Shown in pieces: positions 1 through 7,481 of a DNA stretch of 64,000 bases; within the stretch, counting starts at the first letter, position 1; each line of letters opens with the position of its first letter. The position numbers were made by a program, and so were the translations under genes. A model generated the notes under the pieces. The model worked only from the letters and a program-made list of their open reading frames with translations. It made no database searches and had not been told where the DNA came from. The DNA lies in assembly GCF_030845175.1 (NCBI RefSeq), contig NZ_CP132542.1:744001-808000 (forward strand). The letters run 5' to 3'. This stretch comes from Coralliovum pocilloporae (GTDB taxonomy: Bacteria; Pseudomonadota; Alphaproteobacteria; Rhizobiales; Cohaesibacteraceae).

Positions 1-705
1 CTTGACCGGCTTATCAACAAGCTGCGTTATCTGTCGCGGCGCGGCATTATCATTGGCGCCATTAGCGGGGGCGTTTTTCCGCTGGCCGAAGCCGGGCTAC
101 TGGATGACCATCGCTGCAGCGTCCACTGGTACTACCAGAGTGCCTTCAAAGAACGCTATCCACGCGTGGAGGCCACCTCTCGCCTGTTTGAGATTGACCG
201 CAGCCGCTATACCTGCGCGGGAGGCACAGCAGCTCTGGACCTGATGCTGACCCTGATGTCCGATGATCTCGGTCACACAGTCAGCAATGAAATCTCAAGC
301 TGGTTCCAGCATGATCGCATTCGCAATGTGAATGATGAACAAAGCCTGTCAGTTCAGAAGACTCTCAGTGTGAATTCGATACCGGTCACGAAGGCTATCT
401 CCCTGTTCCGACAGAATATCGAAACCCCACTCTCGATGAGTGATGTGGCGGACAATGTGGGGGTCACGGTGCGACAGCTCGAACGGCTGTTCAAGATCCA
501 CCTGCAGAGTTCACCAGCGCAATATGCCATGAAGCTGCGTCTGGCCCGTGCTCGTGAGCTGCTGCTCTATTCCAGCATGCCGGTCTCGGAGATTGCACTA
601 GCAGCCGGTTTTGAGTCTCCATCCCATTTCTCGCGCAACTATCGCAGAGAATATGGCTGCGCCCCGAGTGAGCACAGACGCCAGCGCGTTTCAGGCCAGG
701 GCTGA
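1..705 (+). CDS. GlxA-family AraC-type transcriptional regulator (5' truncated by window)
   Basis: The frame is open from the first base, so the gene begins upstream of the window; 234 residues are visible. The N-terminal part (about 1-80) matches the end of a DJ-1/PfpI (GATase1-like) domain, with IIIGAISGGVFPLAEAGLLD followed by WYYQSAFKERYP and CAGGTAALDLML. The C-terminal 100 residues form an AraC double helix-turn-helix (VADNVGVTVRQLERLFK, then VSEIALAAGFESPSHFSRNYR). This is the architecture of GlxA/GbdR/CdhR regulators, several of which control glycine-betaine, carnitine or choline catabolism in proteobacteria. An MttB-family methyltransferase gene starts 125 bases downstream on the same strand, which fits regulation of quaternary-amine breakdown, but the ligand is inferred from context only. 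Confidence 0.88.
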   Translation, partial: LDRLINKLRYLSRRGIIIGAISGGVFPLAEAGLLDDHRCSVHWYYQSAFKERYPRVEATSRLFEIDRSRYTCAGGTAALDLMLTLMSDDLGHTVSNEISSWFQHDRIRNVNDEQSLSVQKTLSVNSIPVTKAISLFRQNIETPLSMSDVADNVGVTVRQLERLFKIHLQSSPAQYAMKLRLARARELLLYSSMPVSEIALAAGFESPSHFSRNYRREYGCAPSEHRRQRVSGQG

Positions 706-829
706 GGCCCCAAGGCGGGAACCACAACGTCGCGATTTTGAAACTTGACCACAATCCCGGTCGCAAACCGCCAAGTTTATGGAGACGCAACTCCTAACGT
801 GAACAGACTGACCACGATGGAGAGTTTCT

Positions 830-2365
830 ATGTCACGCCGCCGCGCCAGATCCGGCCCAAGATCAAGAGCCCAGACACCTGAAAAACTGCCCCAATTACC
901 ATGGCAGTCCGTTCAGAATCCCTATCAGCCTCTTGATATCCTGTCAGACGACCAGCTTGAGGCTATCCATCAGAACTCTCTCCGGATCCTGCAGGAACTG
1001 GGCATTGAGGTCATGAGCGCAGACGCTCTTGAGCTTTTCCGCGAAGCCGGAGCTGAGATTGACGACGCAACCATGACCGTACGGCTCGCTCCTGAGATTG
1101 TTGAGCAGGCTCTCAGCACAGTGCCGTCACACTTCACATTGACACCACGCAACCCGGACCGACAGATAACACTGGGTGGCAATCATCTGACATTCGGCCT
1201 CGTGGCCGGGCCACCAAGCGTCCATGACTGCATCAATGGACGCCGCAGCGGCAATCTTCAGGATTATGAGAACTTTATCCGCCTGGCTCACCATTTCAAC
1301 GCAGTACATATGATCGGCAATCAGGTCGTTGCGCCGGTGGAGCTGCCTGCACCCAGTCGACATCTGGACACTTACAACGCCAACATCACTTATTCCGACC
1401 TTTCCTATCACTGCACCGCAATCGGGCGCGAAAGAGCTGTGGATGGCATCACCATGATGGCTATCAGCCGTGGCATGACACCAGAGCAGATGATGGATGA
1501 TCCCGGTGTCATGACCATCATCTCGGTCAACAGTCCGCGGAAATTTGACGACGCCATGAGTGATGGCCTGATTGCCATGGCTGAATATGGCCAGGCTGTC
1601 TCAGTCACGCCGTTCACACTGATGGGCGCAATGACGCCGGTTACGCTGGCCGCTGCGCTGTCGCAACAGAATGCCGAAGCCCTGTTCGGCATTACGCTGG
1701 CTCAGCTTGTCCGTCCTGGCACCCCAGTCATGTATGGCGCTTTCACATCCAATGTCGATATGAGGTCCGGCGCTCCCGCCTTCGGAACTCCGGAAAATGC
1801 CAAGGCGAATGCCGCGAGTGGTCAGCTCGCCCGGAAATACGGTATCCCCTACAGAACATCGAACGCCAACGCCTCAAATTGCGCCGACGCTCAGGCCGTC
1901 TACGAAACCCAGATGGCGCTTTGGGGCGCGGTGCTCGGTCATGCCAATATTGTCTATCATGGAGCAGGCTGGCTCGAAGGCGGTCTGACAGCATCCTATG
2001 AAAAGTTCATCCTGGACGTGGAAATGATCCAGAACATGATCGAATTCCTCAAACCGCTGGATACGAGCGCAGATGAGCTGGCGTTTGACGCTATCCGCAA
2101 TGTTCCCACCGGCGGACATTTTTTCGGCGAGGCCCATACGATGGAGCGCTACGAAACCGCTTTTTACAGACCGCTGGTCTCTGACTGGCAGAACCATGAG
2201 AACTGGGAAGCCGCTGGCAGTAAGACCGCAACAGACCGGGCAACAGAAATCTGGCAGCAGGCCCTTGAGGAATACGAGCAGCCACAAATGGATGCTTCAA
2301 TCCGTGAAGAGCTGGATGCCTATATCGCCAGACGCAGAGAAGCCTTGTCGGCAAAGACATTTTAG
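830..2365 (+). CDS. Trimethylamine methyltransferase (MttB) family protein, non-pyrrolysine type
   Basis: 511 residues with the conserved MttB/COG5598 pattern throughout (ILQELGIEVMSADALELFREAGAEID near the N terminus, YHGAGWLEGGLTASYEKFILDVEM in the C-terminal third). A GGAG stands before the ATG at 830. True trimethylamine enzymes read an internal amber codon as pyrrolysine. This frame is uninterrupted, so it belongs to the non-Pyl branch, whose characterised members demethylate quaternary amines such as glycine betaine, carnitine or proline betaine onto a corrinoid protein. No corrinoid-binding protein or second methyltransferase is in the window, so the acceptor would be encoded elsewhere. 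The substrate cannot be read from sequence. The stop codon TAG lies inside a dispersed repeat (2362-2384). Confidence 0.88.
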   Translation: MSRRRARSGPRSRAQTPEKLPQLPWQSVQNPYQPLDILSDDQLEAIHQNSLRILQELGIEVMSADALELFREAGAEIDDATMTVRLAPEIVEQALSTVPSHFTLTPRNPDRQITLGGNHLTFGLVAGPPSVHDCINGRRSGNLQDYENFIRLAHHFNAVHMIGNQVVAPVELPAPSRHLDTYNANITYSDLSYHCTAIGRERAVDGITMMAISRGMTPEQMMDDPGVMTIISVNSPRKFDDAMSDGLIAMAEYGQAVSVTPFTLMGAMTPVTLAAALSQQNAEALFGITLAQLVRPGTPVMYGAFTSNVDMRSGAPAFGTPENAKANAASGQLARKYGIPYRTSNANASNCADAQAVYETQMALWGAVLGHANIVYHGAGWLEGGLTASYEKFILDVEMIQNMIEFLKPLDTSADELAFDAIRNVPTGGHFFGEAHTMERYETAFYRPLVSDWQNHENWEAAGSKTATDRATEIWQQALEEYEQPQMDASIREELDAYIARRREALSAKTF

Positions 2366-2384
2366 GGTCAAAACTCATTGCTCA
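2362..2384 (+). repeat. Dispersed short repeat, copy 1
   Basis: TTAGGGTCAAAACTCATTG followed by CTCAC. Closely related sequence occurs at 11312-11328, 57817-57841 and, more degenerate, at 62203-62212. In this copy the TAG is the stop codon of the MttB-family gene. Confidence 0.55.
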
Positions 2385-2387
2385 CGT

Positions 2388-2418
2388 CCATTCTGTTCAT
2401 CAGGGAAGGGCAGAATGG
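2388..2418. terminator. Hairpin between convergent genes
   Basis: CCATTCTG (2388-2395) pairs perfectly with CAGAATGG (2411-2418) across a 15-base loop, between the convergent MttB-family and cysQ genes. No clear T-run follows on either strand, so a terminator role is only probable. Confidence 0.4.
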
Positions 2419-2448
2419 GCGCAAACAAAAGCGCAGGACAGGTGGATC

Positions 2449-3222
2449 CTAGGATTCAGACTGAACAGAACCCCAGGCAATGAAAGCGCCATTTCTGTAT
2501 TCAGGCTTGCCATAGAGGAACGGCGACTTGTCCGGATTGGTGACACGACCACCGGCTGCGCGCAAAACAGCATCTCCGGCAGCTGTATCCCATTCCATGG
2601 TTGGTCCGAAACGAGGATAAACATCCGCTTCACCAGACGCGACCAGGCAGAACTTGAGAGACGATCCGATAGAGATCGTCTCAGAAATACCGTGATCTTC
2701 AAGCCATTGATTGGTTGCCTCATCCCGGTGAGATTTACTGGCAACAGCCACAGCGCCGGTTTCAGGCACCGCGCGCAAGGCAAGGGCACGCGTCACGCCA
2801 CCGGATGTTTCCTCGGCTCCCGTCTCTTCTGAGCCTGAGAACAGGCGATCCAGAGCAGGTGCATAAACAACACCGAGAACCGGCGTACCACCCCGGACCA
2901 GAGCAATGTTGACGGTGAATGACCCCTGCCCGTCACGACGCAGGAATTCCTTGGTCCCATCCAGCGGATCAACCAGAAAAAATTCATCCACCGCCGCAAG
3001 GGCATGGCTGTCGGCATTCTCTTCAGACACAACGGGAATATCAGGCGCAATCTCAGACAGAGCCTTGAGGATGACAGCCTCCGCAGCCTGGTCTGCCACG
3101 GTTACAGGAGAGCCATCCGACTTGAACGATGCATCCGCACCTTCAGCGTAAACTTCCATAATGCGCGCACCCGCTTCCCGGACAACAGCGTGAAGCGGCG
3201 ACAACAGAGATTGCAATGTCAT
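2449..3222 (-). CDS. cysQ: 3'(2'),5'-bisphosphate nucleotidase CysQ
   Basis: 257 residues, close to the 246 of E. coli CysQ. Hydrolyses 3'-phosphoadenosine 5'-phosphate (PAP, and PAPS) to AMP, preventing PAP build-up during sulfate assimilation; cytosolic, Mg-dependent. The inositol-monophosphatase-fold metal sites are all visible: VSEEN with Glu67, VDPLDGTKEF with Asp85 and Asp88, and WDTAAGDAVLRAAGG near the C terminus. Transcribed alone on the minus strand. The next minus-strand gene upstream is a receiver-domain protein with no obvious functional link. Other IMPase-family members share these motifs, but the GTKEF ending and length favour CysQ. Confidence 0.92.
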   Translation of the reverse strand: MTLQSLLSPLHAVVREAGARIMEVYAEGADASFKSDGSPVTVADQAAEAVILKALSEIAPDIPVVSEENADSHALAAVDEFFLVDPLDGTKEFLRRDGQGSFTVNIALVRGGTPVLGVVYAPALDRLFSGSEETGAEETSGGVTRALALRAVPETGAVAVASKSHRDEATNQWLEDHGISETISIGSSLKFCLVASGEADVYPRFGPTMEWDTAAGDAVLRAAGGRVTNPDKSPFLYGKPEYRNGAFIAWGSVQSES

Positions 3223-3272
3223 GGACTATCCAGATCTTGAAACGTTTAAGAGATGCAGCAGAAGCTCGTCTA

Positions 3273-3746
3273 TCAATCGACGTAATAGAGATGCGAAGTA
3301 TGGAACCAGTAATCCACAATGGTCTGCATAATCCGCATCATACCGTCTTTTGACGTTGCCTTGGTGATAACCGAATTGGCCCCGATTTCATAGGCCTTGC
3401 GCACAACATCCGGATCATCACTGGTGGTGACCACAACAGCAGGAATTCTTGAAAAGACCGGATCAGCCCGCAAGTGACGGAGGAATGTTGCACCATCCAT
3501 TGTCGGCATATTGAGATCAAGCAGGATCAGATTGACAGCATCCACAGACTGCTCGGCATTCTGCTCGCGCAGCAAATGAAGTGCTTCTTCACCATTATTC
3601 GCCACATCAAGCGCGATGCTCATTCCGGTCGCGTTCAGGGCTCGCTTCATCAGGAAAATATCATCCGGATCATCTTCCACCAGAAGAATCCGGATATCGT
3701 GTCCTGCTATCCCGGCCCCATCCCGGATATTGGAGTTCGATACCAT
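3273..3746 (-). CDS. Single-domain response regulator (receiver only)
   Basis: 157 residues from the ATG at 3746, which has AGGGG eight bases upstream. A longer frame begins with GTG at 3797 but has no comparable ribosome site. The protein is one CheY-like receiver: ILLVEDDPDD (acidic pair), LILLDLNMPTMDG (phospho-acceptor Asp), VVTTSDDPDV and the SVITKATS lysine. There is no output domain, so it must act by binding a partner or relaying phosphate, as in Rcp1-like regulators. The cognate kinase is not in the window, and the neighbours (cysQ, an Lrp regulator) do not identify a pathway. Confidence 0.85.
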   Translation of the reverse strand: MVSNSNIRDGAGIAGHDIRILLVEDDPDDIFLMKRALNATGMSIALDVANNGEEALHLLREQNAEQSVDAVNLILLDLNMPTMDGATFLRHLRADPVFSRIPAVVVTTSDDPDVVRKAYEIGANSVITKATSKDGMMRIMQTIVDYWFHTSHLYYVD

Positions 3747-3888
3747 CAAAGCGCCCCTACGGTCGGCAAACAATCGCCTCATCATGCATATAGGCACGCA
3801 AACCCAAAACAGAAGAGCCTGCGCGCATTCGTCCCACCTACCACACTATGGGAAAGTTCTTAAGAATTTTTCCAAACCGTGGAAAAGT

Positions 3889-4353
3889 CTACACAGGGTC
3901 AACGGGTATCTCAGTGGTGTCTTTCAAAGTTTCCATTGAAATATAAGAGGTTACATCAAAGAGTGGCGCCGCTTTGACAATCTGTTTATAGACCCGGTCA
4001 TAATCCTTGATGTCACAGACCGCCAGCTTCAGCATATAGTCTACATGCCCGCTCAGACGGTGCAGTTCTATAACTTCAGGAATACGCCGTACCGCGGATG
4101 AAAACTGATGAAACCAGTTGTCATCATGCTGATTGGTTCGCACTTCCACAAAAACCGTCAGAGCCTTGTTCACCTTCTCCCGGTCAACCAGAGCCACCCG
4201 CCCACGGATATATCCATTCTCTTCAAGCAACTTGATACGACGCCAGCATGCATTGGCGGACAGATTGACGGCCTCAGCAATATCCGCGTTGGTTCTGGTC
4301 GCGTCGGCCTGCAGGCAGGCGAGGATTTTTGCATCGATGTTATCTAATCTCAT
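3889..4353 (-). CDS. Lrp/AsnC family transcriptional regulator
   Basis: 154 residues from the ATG at 4353, preceded by GAGGA; an in-frame upstream extension lacks a ribosome site. The N-terminal winged helix (MRLDNIDAKILACLQADATR, then NLSANACWRRIKLLEENGYI) binds DNA. The C-terminal RAM/AsnC ligand domain (VFVEVRTNQ, EVIELHRLSGHVDYMLKLAV) forms octamers and senses small molecules, usually amino acids. The gene is divergent from the DUF6356 gene at 4474 across an AT-rich 120-base spacer, so autoregulation and control of that neighbour are plausible. The ligand is unknown. Confidence 0.92.
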   Translation of the reverse strand: MRLDNIDAKILACLQADATRTNADIAEAVNLSANACWRRIKLLEENGYIRGRVALVDREKVNKALTVFVEVRTNQHDDNWFHQFSSAVRRIPEVIELHRLSGHVDYMLKLAVCDIKDYDRVYKQIVKAAPLFDVTSYISMETLKDTTEIPVDPV

Positions 4354-4473
4354 AAAATCCTCATATATTGGGATGGAATTAGAATAATTAGAAATTAAAT
4401 GTGATTTTTGGGAAAAATTCAATCACAATATGGCGTAGACTCTCCAAAGACTTCAAAAGAAGAGAGTGACACC

Positions 4474-4755
4474 ATGAAAACCTTGCTGAAAGACCTGTTC
4501 GTCACCCATCCGGAAAGCGTCGACGAGACCTATTTCGAGCATATGGGCCAGGCCCTCTCCTTTGCAGGAACCATGGCCAAAGGCATGCTGATGGCTCTGG
4601 TCCACGCCTTTATCCCGGGCCTGTTTGAGAAAAGCGCCAGCCGCCTGGTTACAGGACTGCATGACCGGATGGTCACCAATCGCGTACGCGCACCCCAGAC
4701 GCAGCCACAGACGCTGCCCCAGGGCAACGCTGTTTCAGTCACCCACAAGGGTTAG
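4474..4755 (+). CDS. DUF6356 family small protein
   Basis: 93 residues. The pattern DLFVTHPESVDETYFEHMGQ, followed by a hydrophobic stretch (AKGMLMALVHAFIPGLF), is what I recognise as DUF6356, a short alphaproteobacterial family with a central membrane-associated helix and no assigned function; homologues have sometimes been mislabelled as capsule proteins. The ATG at 4474 has AAGAGAG upstream. Divergent from the Lrp-type regulator, which may control it. Confidence 0.7.
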   Translation: MKTLLKDLFVTHPESVDETYFEHMGQALSFAGTMAKGMLMALVHAFIPGLFEKSASRLVTGLHDRMVTNRVRAPQTQPQTLPQGNAVSVTHKG

Positions 4756-4762
4756 GGTTCAG

Positions 4763-4801
4763 TCCCATAGATACAGGCCATAAATTCAGGCCATAAATTC
4801 A
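4763..4801 (-). repeat. 13-base tandem repeat at the 3' end of the CitE-like gene
   Basis: Read on the minus strand, TGAATTTATGGCC occurs twice in a row, beginning with the stop codon of the CitE-like gene. A third, diverged unit TGTATCTATGGGA follows directly (9 of 13 identical). Confidence 0.75.
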
Positions 4802-5686
4802 GGATCGCCCTGCGATGGCATCCGCAATGGCAACCATATCACGCGCCATATCCGCATGCAGTCGCTCGACCATGCGCCCGTCCAGACGAAGCGCACCCCT
4901 GGTTTGATTTTCAGGGCGGGAAAAGGCTTCGATAATCTTACGGGCAAAGGCTACATCGTCCGGCATCGGTGAGAAGATCTGATTACAGATCTCCACCTGC
5001 CGCGGATGGATCAATGTCTTGCCGTCAAACCCCAGCTCGAGGCCCTGCTGGCATTCCGCTGCAAAACCGGCATAGTCATCAATATTATTGAACACCCCAT
5101 CAAGAACTGAAAGACCAAACGCTCGCGCGGCCGCAAGGCATGTCTGAAGCCATGGCAGCATCGTATAGCGGTCTCCGACCAGATGAGCCTTGGTATCCTT
5201 TGCCAGGTCATTAGTCCCGGCCACGAAGCAGGAAAGCCTGCTGCCAGCATCCGTTTTTGCCGTTGCGGCAATATCCCGAGCATTGAGAATGCTAAGCGGT
5301 GTCTCGATCATCGCCCAGAGTTTGACGTCAGCGGAACATCCCACTTTGTCGAGAACAGCCTGAGACGCAAAAACGTCGTCCTGTTCGGAGACTTTCGGCA
5401 CCAGAATAGCATCTGGAGCAGCATTGGCAGCCGCCTCAAGATCAGCCTCTCCCCATTCAGTGGTCAGAGCATTGATGCGGATCACCACTTCCCGATGGCC
5501 ATAGGCTCTCGACTGCGCTGCACGACAGACCTGCTCCCGGGCCAGTTCCTTCGCATCAGGAGCAACTGCATCCTCAAGATCGAAGATCAGCACATCTGCA
5601 TCAAGCCCCTTCGCCTTTTCAAGCGCACGGGCGTTGGAACCCGGCATGTAGAGGACAGAACGGCGTGGGCGAACAGTATGGGACAT
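4799..5686 (-). CDS. HpcH/HpaI aldolase / citrate lyase beta-subunit-like CoA-ester lyase
   Basis: 295 residues, the usual size of CitE-like proteins. Motifs: RRSVLYMPGSNARALEKAKG at the N terminus, DVLIFDLEDAVAPDAK (metal/substrate site), VVIRIN, ILVPKVS, WAMIETPLSILNA (catalytic Glu region), VAGTNDLAKD and GFDGKTLIHPRQVEICNQIF. These TIM-barrel lyases split or form C-C bonds of CoA thioesters such as malyl-CoA, citramalyl-CoA or beta-methylmalyl-CoA, with Mg. No citrate-lyase alpha or gamma gene is present, so it is not part of citrate lyase. It lies downstream of a flavodoxin-fold protein and a quinone reductase on the same strand. The substrate is undetermined. Confidence 0.85.
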   Translation of the reverse strand: MSHTVRPRRSVLYMPGSNARALEKAKGLDADVLIFDLEDAVAPDAKELAREQVCRAAQSRAYGHREVVIRINALTTEWGEADLEAAANAAPDAILVPKVSEQDDVFASQAVLDKVGCSADVKLWAMIETPLSILNARDIAATAKTDAGSRLSCFVAGTNDLAKDTKAHLVGDRYTMLPWLQTCLAAARAFGLSVLDGVFNNIDDYAGFAAECQQGLELGFDGKTLIHPRQVEICNQIFSPMPDDVAFARKIIEAFSRPENQTRGALRLDGRMVERLHADMARDMVAIADAIAGRS

Positions 5687-5796
5687 ATTGGAACTCGTCT
5701 GGCTGATTGTTAAACGAGACCATAATCAACCGTGCTGCACCGCACCACTGGTCATTGGACCAATAGAGCGTGCGATGAAACAGCAACCTTTGGGGC

Positions 5797-6261
5797 TCAG
5801 AAAATTCCAGCCTCAAGCCCTGCAGCTACCGCCATGCCCAGCTCTTCGCACTGATCCACGAAAGCCTTGTCCCAGTCTCCCTTGCACAGCAGAGGCTCCT
5901 GAACAGCACGCCAGCGCAGGCCGGTGACAATTCTCTGAACACCGATCCGGGTTCCTGTGCCATCCAGCCCGGCCCGTATATAGAGCGCATAGGCAAGGCC
6001 CTGCTTCTTCTCAAGAACCGGGTAATAAACCCGGTCAAAGAAGTCCTTCAGGGCTCCGCTCATATAACCCAGGTTTTCCGTGGTCCCGAGAATAATGGCA
6101 TCAGCTGCCAACACATCCTCCGGGCTGGTGTCAAAAGGTGACTGGGCAATGACGTCAATGCCATCAATATCATCCGATGCCGCCCCGCGCTGTACGGCAT
6201 CCCGTAGAGCCTGAGTATTTGGGGACGGCACATGCCCGACGATCAGAAGGCGTTTTGGCAT
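5797..6261 (-). CDS. Flavodoxin-fold NAD(P)H-dependent oxidoreductase
   Basis: 154 residues: beta-strand KRLLIVGHVPSPNTQALRDAV (phosphate-binding loop), ADAIILGTTENLGYMSGALKDFFDR (the conserved aromatic/Gly loop over the FMN ring) and KGLAYALYIRAGLDGTG. It should bind FMN and transfer electrons from NAD(P)H to a quinone or nitro compound. It starts only 5 bases after the zinc-type dehydrogenase gene, so the two are probably co-transcribed and translationally close. The physiological acceptor is unknown. Confidence 0.8.
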   Translation of the reverse strand: MPKRLLIVGHVPSPNTQALRDAVQRGAASDDIDGIDVIAQSPFDTSPEDVLAADAIILGTTENLGYMSGALKDFFDRVYYPVLEKKQGLAYALYIRAGLDGTGTRIGVQRIVTGLRWRAVQEPLLCKGDWDKAFVDQCEELGMAVAAGLEAGIF

Positions 6262-6266
6262 CGCAA

Positions 6267-7274
6267 TTATCCGGCGGCTATCTGAAGCACCACATTGCCG
6301 GTCAACCCACCGGCCTCAACAGCCTCATGAGCTTCCGCAATCTGCTCAAACGGATAAGTCGCTGCAACAAGCGGAGCAAGCGCACCATCCCTCAGGAACG
6401 CATTGATATCTTCAATCGCCGCCCATTTGGCATCATCCGGCATAGCATAGACAAACACCAGACGGATCGTCGTATTGTTGAACATGGCCTGATAGAAAGG
6501 CAGGGACGGTTCCGGCGCTCCCATGGAGGCATAAGTCGCAATGACGCCATTCCGTTTCAGGATTTGCGGCGTCAGGGACACATGGACCCCGAAGTCCACA
6601 TCAACCAGACGGTCAACACTGTTGGCGCCGAATTCTTCAACGATCCGCGCTGCCAGATCCTCCGTCCTGTAATTGATAACCAGAGCCGCACCTGCCGCAC
6701 GTGCCAGCGCAGACTTCGCATCATTGCTCACAGTAGCAATCACAGTAGCACCAGCCGCAGAGGCCATCTGGACGGCAAGCAACCCCACAGAACCAGCCCC
6801 ACCGGTCACCAGAACAATCCGCCCATCCACAGGACCGTCAGCAAAAACAGCCCGGTGCGCGGTCATGGCAGGCACACCGAGACAAGCACCCTCATCAAAA
6901 CTCACACCGTGGGGAAGCGGGGCGGCGAGATCTTCCGAACAGATAATCTGATCCGCAGCGGTCCCGTTTGCACCTTGTGCCATTCCATCTTCAGAGCGGT
7001 TGATATTGAACAGCCAGACATGCTCACCAATACGACGCTCGGAAACCCCGTCTCCCACAGCATCAATGATGCCCGCGCCATCATTGTGAACCATGACTTC
7101 ATCAGCCGGAAGCGGCCCTTGCGCCCCTGCCCTCACCTTCACATCTGACGGATTGACGCCGCTTGACATGACCTGCACGCGAACCTCACCGGCACCCGGT
7201 TCAGGGGACGGACGATCTTCAATCGTTATGACATCACGAGCAGCACCACGGCTTCTGGTTACAGCAACACGCAT
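6267..7274 (-). CDS. MDR-family zinc-type alcohol dehydrogenase-like NADPH:quinone reductase
   Basis: 335 residues with the GroES-like N domain (GEVRVQVMSSGVNPSDVKVRAG) and a Rossmann domain carrying VLVTGGAGSVGLLAVQMASA. The usual GGAGGVG is GGAGSVG here. The catalytic and structural zinc cysteines of true alcohol dehydrogenases are missing, which places it with QOR/zeta-crystallin enzymes that reduce quinones or alkenals with NADPH. First gene of a minus-strand group with the flavodoxin-like and CitE-like genes; divergent from the dioxygenase operon at 7482. Confidence 0.85.
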   Translation of the reverse strand: MRVAVTRSRGAARDVITIEDRPSPEPGAGEVRVQVMSSGVNPSDVKVRAGAQGPLPADEVMVHNDGAGIIDAVGDGVSERRIGEHVWLFNINRSEDGMAQGANGTAADQIICSEDLAAPLPHGVSFDEGACLGVPAMTAHRAVFADGPVDGRIVLVTGGAGSVGLLAVQMASAAGATVIATVSNDAKSALARAAGAALVINYRTEDLAARIVEEFGANSVDRLVDVDFGVHVSLTPQILKRNGVIATYASMGAPEPSLPFYQAMFNNTTIRLVFVYAMPDDAKWAAIEDINAFLRDGALAPLVAATYPFEQIAEAHEAVEAGGLTGNVVLQIAAG

Positions 7275-7418
7275 TCTTGCCTCCGGCAGACTGATTCAGT
7301 TTCTTATTCCGGAGTTAACCGACCACATATGCCCCAAAAAGAAAAGGACCTTCTCCCTGTTACACAATCGCCCGCCTGTCGCTGACGGAGGCATTTCACC
7401 CGGCTGATAGCGTAGAAT

Positions 7419-7447
7419 TTGACATTAGTTACATATGTAACTATCTA
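7419..7447 (+). promoter_or_regulatory. Promoter with an operator palindrome in the -35/-10 spacer
   Basis: TTGACA (7419-7424), 17 bases, then TATCTA (7442-7447) is a good housekeeping promoter. A perfect 18-base palindrome, TAGTTACATATGTAACTA (7426-7443), fills the spacer exactly. Its shape resembles MarR-type operators. A protein bound there would block RNA polymerase. The start codon of the dioxygenase-like gene is 35 bases downstream at 7482. No MarR gene is next to it. Confidence 0.72.
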
Positions 7448-7481
7448 TCAGTCAGAGAAACCACTACTCCGGGAGGCTTCA

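Noticed and set aside
830-2365. Pyrrolysine-containing trimethylamine methyltransferase
   Set aside because: The frame has no internal amber codon.
6177-7148. A 323-codon plus-strand frame
   Set aside because: Antisense shadow of the quinone-reductase gene, with a His/Arg/Thr-rich nonsense-like composition.
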